From: Algoriphagus litoralis
Lineage (GTDB): Bacteria; Bacteroidota; Bacteroidia; Cytophagales; Cyclobacteriaceae
Reading direction: 5' to 3'
NCBI RefSeq assembly: GCF_003259255.1
Contig: NZ_QGOL01000006.1
Span: 310,001-374,000, forward strand
Length of the DNA: 64,000 nt
Shown: positions 16,530 to 24,305 of the stretch, in pieces
Layout of the letters: each line of letters starts with the position of its first letter
How positions within the stretch are numbered: position 1 is the first letter of the stretch
Program-made: the position numbers and the translations under genes
The notes under the pieces: model-generated
The model's database searches: none
Told to the model about the DNA's origin: nothing
Seen by the model: the letters and a program-made list of their open reading frames with translations, nothing else

Positions 16530-17726
16530 ATGGAAATCCTTTTTTCCACTTCCAAAAATCTACTCAACCAAGTAGACAATTCGTTCTTCAGATTCCTCTT
16601 CCATCAAATCGACTGGAAACAACGGATGATTGCTATCAAAGGGCCAAGAGGTTCGGGAAAAACGACCTTGATGCTGCAGCGAATCAAATTCGGTTTGAAT
16701 GCAAATTCACATGAGGCTTTGTATGTGACAGCAGATCATTATTGGTTTTATACAAACAATCTAGTGGAGACAGCCAATGAATTCTACCAAAATGGGGGCA
16801 GATTTCTGTTTATCGATGAAGTTCATAAATACCCAAACTGGTCACGAGAGTTAAAGAATATTTACGATTCCTATCCTGATCTGAAAGTTGTTTTTTCATC
16901 CTCTTCAGCTTTGGATATTTACAGGGGAGAGTCTGATTTGAGCAGGAGGGTGATTACCTATGAGCTGCCTGGATTGTCCTTTCGGGAATTTTTGAAAATC
17001 AAAAAAGGACTGGATTTGCCAGTATTCAGTTTGGCTGAAATCCAAAAAAACCACAGTTCAATCTCCTCAGAAGTCGCTCAGGCTTTTCATCCTTTACCGG
17101 AGTTTCATGAATACCTAAAAACAGGATATCTCCCAATTTTCAACGAAACCAACTTGGCAAACATTCCGATCTTTCTTCAGCAAATCATCAACACGGTCAT
17201 TGAGTCCGATCTTGCTTTCATCGCTGATTACAATGCGGGTACTGCGTACAAAGTCAAAAAACTAATGGGTGTACTCGCAGAGTCGGTTCCATTCAAACCA
17301 AACCTCACTGCCATTGCCCGAAAAATCGAAACCAGCAGAGATTCACTGTATGAATGGCTGAATCAATTGGAAAAAGCTAGACTGCTCAATTTCCTGATCG
17401 CTGAAGGCAAAGGAGTTTCCCTACTCCAAAAACCGGATAAAATCTATCTGGAAAACACCAATCTTGCCTATGCTTTAAAATCGGCTCCGGATATCGGTTC
17501 GGTTCGGGAAACTTTCCTGCTTAACCAACTGAAAAATCTGAAAAAAGAAGTTCGCCTTCCTAATTCTGGTGATTTTTTGGTTGATGATCTCGTGATCGAA
17601 GTTGGCGGCAAAAACAAGGACACCTCACAGATCAAACACCTTGAAAACTACCTGATTGCTGCGGACAATATGGAGCATGGATTCGGAAAAAAGGTGCCGC
17701 TTTGGGAATTTGGGTTGATGTATTGA
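16530..17726 (+). CDS. AAA ATPase with DUF4143 domain (copy 1)
   Basis: 398 residues. Walker A GPRGSGKT (38-45), Walker B RFLFIDEVHK (D96/E97), a sensor-like VVFSSSSALDI, and SDLSRRVITYELPGLSFREF typical of AAA_14 ATPases. A winged-helix segment and a DUF4143 nuclease-like-fold domain follow (about 220-385; KIYLENTNLAYAL, GDFLVDDLVIEVGGKNK). The family is greatly expanded in Bacteroidota and archaea and its function is unknown. A clear paralogue with the same layout lies at 59776-60960. It stands alone behind its own promoter/palindrome. Confidence 0.88.
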   Translation: MEILFSTSKNLLNQVDNSFFRFLFHQIDWKQRMIAIKGPRGSGKTTLMLQRIKFGLNANSHEALYVTADHYWFYTNNLVETANEFYQNGGRFLFIDEVHKYPNWSRELKNIYDSYPDLKVVFSSSSALDIYRGESDLSRRVITYELPGLSFREFLKIKKGLDLPVFSLAEIQKNHSSISSEVAQAFHPLPEFHEYLKTGYLPIFNETNLANIPIFLQQIINTVIESDLAFIADYNAGTAYKVKKLMGVLAESVPFKPNLTAIARKIETSRDSLYEWLNQLEKARLLNFLIAEGKGVSLLQKPDKIYLENTNLAYALKSAPDIGSVRETFLLNQLKNLKKEVRLPNSGDFLVDDLVIEVGGKNKDTSQIKHLENYLIAADNMEHGFGKKVPLWEFGLMY

Positions 17727-17807
17727 TAAACGCTCAAAAACTTAAAAACTTTGGATGATTTGACATCGCCAATGCGAGTACGACCACCCACACTTTTCCC
17801 ATAAAAA

Positions 17808-17831
17808 CCAGCCAGTGAAGACACTGACTGG
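17808..17831 (-). terminator. Rho-independent terminator of tex
   Basis: Read on the minus strand, arms CCAGTCAGTG and CACTGGCTGG (one mismatch) with a four-base loop are followed by a T-run. It lies 37 bases past the tex stop codon. Confidence 0.8.
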
Positions 17832-17834
17832 TGC

Positions 17835-17869
17835 ACAAATAACTTTTAACAAATAACCCAATAACACTT
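17835..17869. repeat. Short period-7 array with a 15-mer shared with 59652-59666
   Basis: ACAAATA, ACTTTTA and ACAAATA repeat with a 7-base period between the tex terminator and stop codon. The minus strand contains GTTATTGGGTTATTT (17851-17865), which recurs exactly at 59652-59666. Confidence 0.6.
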
Positions 17870-20114
17870 ACTTCCCAAACTTTCCTTTCAGCATCGCCAA
17901 CTTATCCGCCATGGAGCCTTGGGGTTCTTTTACTTTTTGAGGCTTTGAGGCAGGTTTTTGGGGATTTTTACCCCGCTCCGCAAAAGGATCGGACTTCATG
18001 CTCAATCCGATGCGCTTGCGGGCAATATCCACTTCCATTACGGTCACTTGCACTTTCTGATTTACGGTCACGACTTCATTGGGATCTTTCACAAATCGAT
18101 CCGCCAAATGGCTTAGGTGAACCAAGCCGTCCTGATGGACTCCCACATCCACGAAAGCACCAAAGGCAGTAATATTGGTCACTACTCCTGGCAACTTCAT
18201 TCCCACTTTTAAGTCAGCCATGGAATTCACTCCTTCTTGGAAATTGAACACCTCAAATGACTCACGTGGATCTCTTCCCGGCTTAGCCAATTCCTCTAAA
18301 ATATCCTGAAGCGTCGGCAAACCCACCGTTTCAGATACATAGTTTTTCAGGATGATTTTGCTTCGCAAATCTTCCGAACTCATTAGATCTTTAACCGAAG
18401 CGTTTACATCTTTCGCCATTTTCTCCACCAACTCGTATCGCTCCGGGTGAACCGCCGAGGAATCTAGCGGGTGTTTGGCTTTGCTTATTCTTAGGAAACC
18501 TGCAGCTTGTTCAAAGGCTTTATCGCCCAATCGAGGCACTTTTTTGAGTTGGGCGCGGCTGGTAAACGGTCCATTTTCGGTTCTGAATTCCACGATATTT
18601 TGCGCCAGCACCGGTCCCAAACCCGACACATAAGTCAGCAATTGCTTCGATGCGGTGTTGACCTCCACTCCCACTCCGTTTACTGCGGACATTACAGTGT
18701 CGTCCAAAGAATTCTTCAATGCATTTTGATCTACATCGTGCTGGTATTGACCCACGCCGATGGATTTTGGATCGATTTTCACCAATTCCGCTAAAGGATC
18801 CATCAGCCTTCGACCAATGGAAATCGCACCTCGAATTGTCAAATCTAAGTCAGGAAACTCTGCTCTTGCGACATCCGAAGCCGAATAAATCGATGCTCCT
18901 GCTTCATTGACCATCGTCACGACGACAGATTTTGGCAAGCCCAAACCTTTCACAAAAGCCTCAGTCTCCCGACCGGCAGTCCCATTACCTATGGCAATCG
19001 CCTGAATCGAATAGCTTTCCACCAAACCTTTTACAGCGTTTCCTGCCTCCACAGCTTTCCACTGTGCTTCGTGGGGAAAAATTGTTTCATAGTGCAAAAA
19101 CTGACCTTGTGGCCCGAGACAAACCAACTTACAACCCGTTCGGAAACCCGGGTCAATGGCCATCACTGACTTTTGTCCCAAGGGCGCTCCCAAAAGCAAT
19201 TGCCGTAGGTTTTCGGCAAAAACACGGATCGCCTCTTCGTCGGCTCTTTTCTTGGTCAGGAGACGAACTTCGGTTTCCATGCTTGGCTTAAGCAGTCTTT
19301 TGTAAGTATCCTTGATCGCTAGTTTCACTTGATCTACAGCCGTGTTGGAAGCATTTTCGAGAATTTCTCGTTCGATTACCGCTATCGCGGAAAGCTCTTC
19401 AGGACAGGCATCCAACATCAGAAATAACTCCTTCTCCCCTCTTCGCATCGCCAAAACCCGATGAGAGGGAGCAGTTTTGATCGGTTCGGACCATTCGAAA
19501 TAGTCCTTGTATTTGATTGCTTCGTTCTCTTTTCCGGGAATAACTCGGGAAGTAAAAGTCCCTTCTTCCAAGAAAAGCTTTCGCATTTTTTCACGGAGAG
19601 CTGCATCCTCATTGATCCACTCAGCGATAATATCTCGGGCTCCCTGAAGGGCTTCCTCGATGGTTTTTACCTCTTTTTCCTCACTCAGGTACTTCTTTGC
19701 TTCACCTTCCAGATCGAAAGAAGTCTGGGTAAAAATCCGCTCAGCAAGCGGCTCCAAGCCTTTTTCCCGAGCAATGGTGGCCTTGGTTCTACGCTTGGGT
19801 TTATAGGGCAAATAGATATCCTCCAGCTTGGACATGGTCTCTGCCGCATCGATTGATTTCTTCAATTCAGGGGTGAGTTTCCCCTGTTCTTCAATGGATT
19901 TAAGAATCGCTTCCCTGCGCTTGTCCAGTTCACGAAGCTGCTCGATCCGGTCACGGATAGTTGCAACCTGAACTTCATCAAGTTCTCCAGTGGCCTCTTT
20001 TCGATATCTGGAAATAAAAGGAACCGTCGCACCACCGTCCAGTAAATCAATGGTAGCTTGTACCTGATGCGGTTTTACTTGGAGTTCGGAGGCGATTTTA
20101 ATCTCGTACTGCAT
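17868..20114 (-). CDS. tex: Tex-like S1 RNA-binding transcription accessory protein
   Basis: 748 residues, the normal Tex length. The N-terminal helical Tex_N region (VPFISRYRKEATGELDEVQ; YLPYKPKRRTKATIAREKGLEPLA) is followed by a YqgF/RNase H-like domain (about 320-450: VMAIDPGFRTGCKLV), helix-hairpin-helix motifs (ENGPFTSRAQLKKVPRLG) and a C-terminal S1 RNA-binding domain (about 650-720: GAFVDVGVHQDGLVHLSHL). It ends in a basic tail. Tex influences transcription and RNA metabolism. Transcribed alone, with a terminator downstream. Confidence 0.95.
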   Translation of the reverse strand: MQYEIKIASELQVKPHQVQATIDLLDGGATVPFISRYRKEATGELDEVQVATIRDRIEQLRELDKRREAILKSIEEQGKLTPELKKSIDAAETMSKLEDIYLPYKPKRRTKATIAREKGLEPLAERIFTQTSFDLEGEAKKYLSEEKEVKTIEEALQGARDIIAEWINEDAALREKMRKLFLEEGTFTSRVIPGKENEAIKYKDYFEWSEPIKTAPSHRVLAMRRGEKELFLMLDACPEELSAIAVIEREILENASNTAVDQVKLAIKDTYKRLLKPSMETEVRLLTKKRADEEAIRVFAENLRQLLLGAPLGQKSVMAIDPGFRTGCKLVCLGPQGQFLHYETIFPHEAQWKAVEAGNAVKGLVESYSIQAIAIGNGTAGRETEAFVKGLGLPKSVVVTMVNEAGASIYSASDVARAEFPDLDLTIRGAISIGRRLMDPLAELVKIDPKSIGVGQYQHDVDQNALKNSLDDTVMSAVNGVGVEVNTASKQLLTYVSGLGPVLAQNIVEFRTENGPFTSRAQLKKVPRLGDKAFEQAAGFLRISKAKHPLDSSAVHPERYELVEKMAKDVNASVKDLMSSEDLRSKIILKNYVSETVGLPTLQDILEELAKPGRDPRESFEVFNFQEGVNSMADLKVGMKLPGVVTNITAFGAFVDVGVHQDGLVHLSHLADRFVKDPNEVVTVNQKVQVTVMEVDIARKRIGLSMKSDPFAERGKNPQKPASKPQKVKEPQGSMADKLAMLKGKFGK

Positions 20115-20225
20115 ACTATTTGGAGGAATTCAATTCAAATTGGAGCTGCAAGATAGCCTTCCTTCGTAAGAGAAATCAGCTTTAATGTATGACAAGTCAC
20201 TAAGGAGCTGGAAATGTGTGGGTAA

Positions 20226-20316
20226 TTTTGATTTGGGATTTCGGATTTGTTTTCCCGAAACTTCATCATTCGAAATTCGGCATTCAGTGTTCGATATTGA
20301 AAAATTGAAAAATTAC
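20226..20316 (+). repeat. Degenerate period-7 tandem array upstream of tlpA-like gene
   Basis: Thirteen consecutive 7-mers fit without a phase shift, for example TTGGGAT, TTCGGAT, ATTCGAA, ATTCGGC, ATTCAGT and GTTCGAT. Adjacent units agree best. It lies in the 389-base gap between tex and the thioredoxin gene, which otherwise holds only repeats. A 113-residue reading frame across the gap is an artefact of these repeats. Confidence 0.75.
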
Positions 20317-20329
20317 TCACCGCAGTCAA

Positions 20330-20358
20330 ACCTCCGAGGTTTTCAAAACCTCAAAGGT
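20330..20358. repeat. Palindromic intergenic repeat (ACCTCCGAGGTTTT type)
   Basis: An imperfect palindrome with arms running ACCT..GAGGTTTT and AAAACCTC..AGGT around a central C. The form is typical of short dispersed palindromes in Bacteroidota and is probably transcriptionally neutral. Confidence 0.65.
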
Positions 20359-20386
20359 CTATGGATTTATCTCAGATGCGGTAGCA

Positions 20387-20423
20387 GCTATATTTCTCCG
20401 CGAAGCGGAATATTTCGCTTAGC
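20387..20423. repeat. TATTTC/CGCGAAGC palindromic repeat, small copy
   Basis: The outer ends are GCTA and TAGC; the core TCCGCGAAGCGGA (20397-20409) is palindromic and TATTTC occurs on both sides. It resembles the larger cluster at 51794-52040. Confidence 0.55.
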
Positions 20424-20466
20424 ATATCTCTTAATCAAACGAGACCACAATTGTTATTCACCCGAT

Positions 20467-20503
20467 ACTTTGTACTTGGTACATTGTACTTTATACTTTA
20501 AAA
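20467..20503 (+). repeat. Period-7 array ending at the tlpA-like start codon
   Basis: Units ACTTTGT, ACTTGGT, ACATTGT, ACTTTAT and ACTTTAA follow each other in exact 7-base register and stop two bases before the ATG at 20504. The array replaces a normal leader. Confidence 0.75.
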
Positions 20504-21076
20504 ATGGATTGGAAAAAAGAATTTAAGTCCTGGGGCCTGATTTTGGCCTTTTTCGCATTTCTCTATTTCACTGGATTACTTCCGGTGATCCAAGGAGGAA
20601 TGCAATCAGTATTACTCGCCACAGGATTAATGAAACCAAAAATCGAAGTACCTGACTTGACCAACCAAAAGTTTGATTATCGGGGTCAATTCCGAGATTT
20701 CGAAGGAAACATCATCGACCTCCAAGACTATAGGGGGAAAACCCTTTTCATCAATCTTTGGGCATCCTGGTGTGGTCCTTGCAGGGCAGAGATGCCCCAT
20801 ATTGCTGAGCTTTACAATTCAGTCAAAGACACTCCAGACCTTGAATTTCTGATGATCGGACTGGACAATGATTTTTCTAAAAGCAAAGGGTTTATCGAAG
20901 GAAATTCATGGGAATTCCCATCGGTTCATGCCAGTTTTGGAATCAACCAAAGCCTGCAAAGCGAGTCAATTCCCACCACGCTAGTTGTCAACAAGGAAGG
21001 AAAAATTGTCTTTTACCAACAAGGCATGAGTAATTTCAACACAGACGAATTCCGGAATTTTCTGCTCTCCCAATAG
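20504..21076 (+). CDS. TlpA/ResA-like membrane-anchored thioredoxin
   Basis: 190 residues. One N-terminal membrane helix (about 10-27) anchors a periplasmic thioredoxin-fold domain with the redox motif WASWCGPCRAEMP (C90, C93) and the cis-proline loop SIPTTLVVNKEG. Proteins of this type reduce apocytochromes or other periplasmic disulfides, using electrons from CcdA-like partners; none is adjacent. It is translated directly from a heptanucleotide array and followed by a terminator, so it is a single-gene unit. Confidence 0.9.
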   Translation: MDWKKEFKSWGLILAFFAFLYFTGLLPVIQGGMQSVLLATGLMKPKIEVPDLTNQKFDYRGQFRDFEGNIIDLQDYRGKTLFINLWASWCGPCRAEMPHIAELYNSVKDTPDLEFLMIGLDNDFSKSKGFIEGNSWEFPSVHASFGINQSLQSESIPTTLVVNKEGKIVFYQQGMSNFNTDEFRNFLLSQ

Positions 21077-21086
21077 AAAAAACAGT

Positions 21087-21115
21087 CTTTTGAAGCTTCA
21101 AAAGCACTTTTTCTT
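21087..21115 (+). terminator. Rho-independent terminator
   Basis: The perfect 18-base palindrome CTTTTGAAGCTTCAAAAG (21087-21104) is followed by a T-rich stretch, ten bases past the thioredoxin stop codon. Confidence 0.7.
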
Positions 21116-21176
21116 TGCGTACAGGTTGGTCAGATTAATGATTTGTCGTAATCTTAGCACCCAACCCAAGTAACCG

Positions 21177-23510
21177 ATGAAAAAGCCACTAGTTCTACTC
21201 CTTTTTTCATTTTTTTCAGTGATTCAATCCTTTGGACAGCAATCCGTCCTTTGGTACGAAAAACCAGCCGAACTCTGGGAAGATGCGCTTCCGATCGGTA
21301 ATGGCAGGCTTGGTGCGATGGTTTTTGGGATTCCTGGAAAAGAGCGAATCCAACTCAACGAAGACTCCCTTTGGCCCGGAGGCCCTGAGGATTGGGGCTT
21401 GGCGGATGGAACAAGAGCCCATTTGGATCAGATTCGGGAATATTTAAAGACCGGAGAACATGCTAAAGCCGATTCTCTGTTGGTTTTGAAGTTTTCCAGA
21501 AAGGGGGTCACCCGATCCCATCAAACTATGGGCGATCTTTGGTTGGATTTTCATTGGAATGATATAACCGAGTACAAGCGAAGTTTGGATTTAAGCGAAG
21601 CCATATCCCGCACGCAGTTCAAAAGCGAAGGTCATGAGGTTTCCCAGGAAGTCTTTGCCTCTGCTCCAGATCAGGCGATTTTAATCAAATTAAAGACTAC
21701 GCATCCTGATGGTTTCAGCGGACTGATTCGGATGGATCGCCCGATGGATCAAAACTTCCCTACAGCGGAAACCAAATCCTTGAACGACAACCTGCTGGAA
21801 ATGAAAGGAATGGTAACCCAGCGTGGTGGTCAGATTGAATCCAAACCTTTCCCGATTTTAAATGGTGTCAAGTTTAAAGTCTTGCTCCTTGCCCAAAATC
21901 AGGATGGAGAAATAAAGGCAAGCGATGCTGGACTTCAGGTAAAGGGAGCAAAAGAAATTCACCTCAAGTTGGTCGCGGAGACCAGCTTTTATCATGCTGA
22001 TTTTAAAGAAAAAGCTAGCGCCACATTGGATGAAATTGCGTTTAGCAGTTGGGGACAGCTGCAGCAAGCTCATGTTCGGGAATACCAATCCTGGTACGAT
22101 CGCATGAGCTTAACCTTAGGTGAAACTGCTGTCGATACCATACCAACTGATAAGCGCATTCAACATGTAAAAGCGGGACAAACCGACCTTCATCTGGAAA
22201 AACTACTTTTTGACTTCGGCCGCTATCTCTTGATTTCTTCCTCTCGTCCCGGCACCAATCCGGCCAATCTTCAAGGCCTTTGGAATCGTCATATTTCTGC
22301 GCCTTGGAATGCAGATTACCATTTGAATATCAACCTTCAAATGAACTATTGGCCAGCTGAAGTCACCAACCTCAGTGAGCTGCACATGCCGCTTTTTGAC
22401 TTTACAGATGGTTTGATCGAAAACGGGAAAAAGCCGGCCTCAGTCAACTTCAACATGCGGGGAGCCATGCTTCCGCACACGACAGACCTCTGGCAGATTC
22501 CCTTTCTACAGTCCGAAACGGCCTATTGGGGAAGTTGGGTAGGCGCAGGCGCTTGGCTGGGCAGGCATTATTGGGAACATTACCTCTTTACTCTGGATCG
22601 GGATTTCTTAGAAAAAAGAGGGCTACCGGCGATTGAGCAGATTGCATTATTCTACTCGGATTGGCTTATCACAGATCCACGAGACGGAACTTTGGTCTCT
22701 GCTCCTTCCACTTCTCCCGAAAATCAGTTCATCAACGAAAAAGGTCAAAAGGCGGCCTCCACCATGGGAGCAGCAATGGACCAACAGCTGATCGCCGACA
22801 TTTTCACTATCTACCTGAAATCAAATGAAATCCTTGGCAAACGCTCAGAACTGACAGACAAGATCCAAAGTCAACTAGGCCAACTTCGCCCGGGAATTCA
22901 GATCGGTTCTGATGGAAGAATCCTCGAATGGGACCGGGAATATGAAGAACCCGAGAAAGGACATCGCCACATGTCGCATTTGTATGCTTTCCACCCCGGA
23001 GCAGCGATTACCAAACGACAAAACCCAGAATTGTTTGAGGCTGTGAAGAAGACCTTGGATTACCGGCTGGCAAACGGTGGTGCAGGAACAGGCTGGTCCA
23101 GAGCTTGGCTGATCAACTTTTCCGCTAGGCTATTGGACGGAGAAATGGCCTATGAGCATATCCAAAAGCTTCTGAGCAAAGGATTGTATACTAACCTGTT
23201 TGATGCGCATCCCCCATTCCAGATTGATGGAAATTTCGGATACACCGCAGGTGTGGCCGAGATGCTCTTGCAATCTCATGAGGAGGGTGTGATCAGTATT
23301 TTGCCGGCTTTGCCGAAAGCATGGCAAAGTGGCGCTGTGAGAGGAATGAAAGCCAGAGGTGGATTTACGCTGGATTTCACATGGGAAGAAGGAGAAGTGA
23401 AAACCGTACGCCTGCATTCTGCCAAAGGCAAAAAAGTAATTCTCTTTGCTGACGGATCGGAGATTGACCTGGAATTAAGAGCCGGAGAAAGTATTGAGAT
23501 GGAGTTTTGA
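21177..23510 (+). CDS. Secreted alpha-L-fucosidase, GH95
   Basis: 777 residues with a signal peptide (1-20, ending FGQ). The GH95 hallmarks are ALPIGNGRLGAMVFG, IQLNEDSLWPGGP, WNADYHLNINLQMNYWPAE (the two asparagines that position the catalytic water) and FQIDGNFGYTAG (the catalytic aspartate). The order N-terminal beta domain, linker, (alpha/alpha)6 barrel and C-terminal beta domain fits the length. GH95 enzymes release alpha-1,2-fucose or alpha-galactose from glycans or plant/algal polysaccharides. No other CAZyme, SusC/D pair or regulator is next to it, so it is not inside a recognisable polysaccharide utilisation locus. Confidence 0.94.
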   Translation: MKKPLVLLLFSFFSVIQSFGQQSVLWYEKPAELWEDALPIGNGRLGAMVFGIPGKERIQLNEDSLWPGGPEDWGLADGTRAHLDQIREYLKTGEHAKADSLLVLKFSRKGVTRSHQTMGDLWLDFHWNDITEYKRSLDLSEAISRTQFKSEGHEVSQEVFASAPDQAILIKLKTTHPDGFSGLIRMDRPMDQNFPTAETKSLNDNLLEMKGMVTQRGGQIESKPFPILNGVKFKVLLLAQNQDGEIKASDAGLQVKGAKEIHLKLVAETSFYHADFKEKASATLDEIAFSSWGQLQQAHVREYQSWYDRMSLTLGETAVDTIPTDKRIQHVKAGQTDLHLEKLLFDFGRYLLISSSRPGTNPANLQGLWNRHISAPWNADYHLNINLQMNYWPAEVTNLSELHMPLFDFTDGLIENGKKPASVNFNMRGAMLPHTTDLWQIPFLQSETAYWGSWVGAGAWLGRHYWEHYLFTLDRDFLEKRGLPAIEQIALFYSDWLITDPRDGTLVSAPSTSPENQFINEKGQKAASTMGAAMDQQLIADIFTIYLKSNEILGKRSELTDKIQSQLGQLRPGIQIGSDGRILEWDREYEEPEKGHRHMSHLYAFHPGAAITKRQNPELFEAVKKTLDYRLANGGAGTGWSRAWLINFSARLLDGEMAYEHIQKLLSKGLYTNLFDAHPPFQIDGNFGYTAGVAEMLLQSHEEGVISILPALPKAWQSGAVRGMKARGGFTLDFTWEEGEVKTVRLHSAKGKKVILFADGSEIDLELRAGESIEMEF

Positions 23511-23515
23511 TCTGA

Positions 23516-24115
23516 TCAGGTCTTCTTTTTCCCTGCGATAGTTATTACATACTGATAGGCTGAATCCAAGGATTTTTGCCTTTGGGTAATGTATCGAATC
23601 ATTGAAAGAACAGTCAAAATTAAACTCAGCACTCCTTCCACCCACATTCCTTTTGCCAAAGCCCAAACACCAGCAAAAAGCAATACGACAGCAAAGCTTC
23701 TAAAAAACTTAGACTCAGCAATGTGTTTTTCTACAGCCTGATACAACAATGGCTGATGCAGCATAAGGTAGGCTAAGGACCATTTGAAGGCATTGAAATA
23801 GTTCCTGTCAATCACGCCTATTTCCCTGTCTTTGATCTGAATTACCATATTCACCAAGGTTTCATCAGGCCATTTCAACCTTTTTACTTTAGCGAAAACC
23901 AAGTCATCCAGATAGCTTGCGACCATATGCACAAAATGTCCCAAAACATAACTGGAAGCAGCGACCACCGAACCAGCAGCCCAGCCTTGCGGGATCTCCT
24001 GAAATAAGGGCCAATCACTCACCCATCCCGATTGCCAGACCAATCCAACCAATAATCCTCCCGGCAGTAAAATGGAAAGCAAATCCAGTAAACCCAAATT
24101 GAATTTTTCTATCAT
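23516..24115 (-). CDS. Predicted inner membrane protein of unknown function
   Basis: 199 residues with about three to four hydrophobic segments: LLDLLSILLPGGLLVGLVW (8-26), AAGSVVAASSYVLGHFVHMV (about 46-65), and a C-terminal pair around residues 139-172. The middle (about 70-130) is hydrophilic with several charged residues. The C terminus ends in lysines. No family recognised. It is convergent with the fucosidase (5-base gap) and divergent from the 598-residue unknown gene. Confidence 0.7.
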   Translation of the reverse strand: MIEKFNLGLLDLLSILLPGGLLVGLVWQSGWVSDWPLFQEIPQGWAAGSVVAASSYVLGHFVHMVASYLDDLVFAKVKRLKWPDETLVNMVIQIKDREIGVIDRNYFNAFKWSLAYLMLHQPLLYQAVEKHIAESKFFRSFAVVLLFAGVWALAKGMWVEGVLSLILTVLSMIRYITQRQKSLDSAYQYVITIAGKKKT

Positions 24116-24264
24116 AAAAATTTAATTGTCAATACTTTAATCTAATCAAAAATCAACTATTCTTAAGCCTGATGAATTTTTTTGCAAATAAATTCCTGAC
24201 AAAAATCAGTTTAAAACCAAGTTTATAACAGCTAGCAAAAATGGCATTAGGGTGAAGAGCGAGG

Positions 24265-24295
24265 TATTTTTGAGTTTCGATTGAATCAAAACTCA
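24265..24295 (+). promoter_or_regulatory. TAnnTTTG element overlapped by a near-perfect palindrome
   Basis: TATTTTTG (24265-24272) is followed by a 25-base dyad (24271-24295) with outer arms TGAGTTT/AAACTCA and inner GATT/AATC, one mismatch in twelve pairs. It ends ten bases before the ATG at 24306. The layout is the same as at the two AAA ATPase genes. Confidence 0.65.
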
Positions 24296-24305
24296 GGAAA
24301 CACTT

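Noticed and set aside
20185..20526. 113-residue open frame upstream of the TlpA-like gene
   Set aside because: It runs through three intergenic repeats and two period-7 arrays and overlaps the thioredoxin start; it has no protein-like features.
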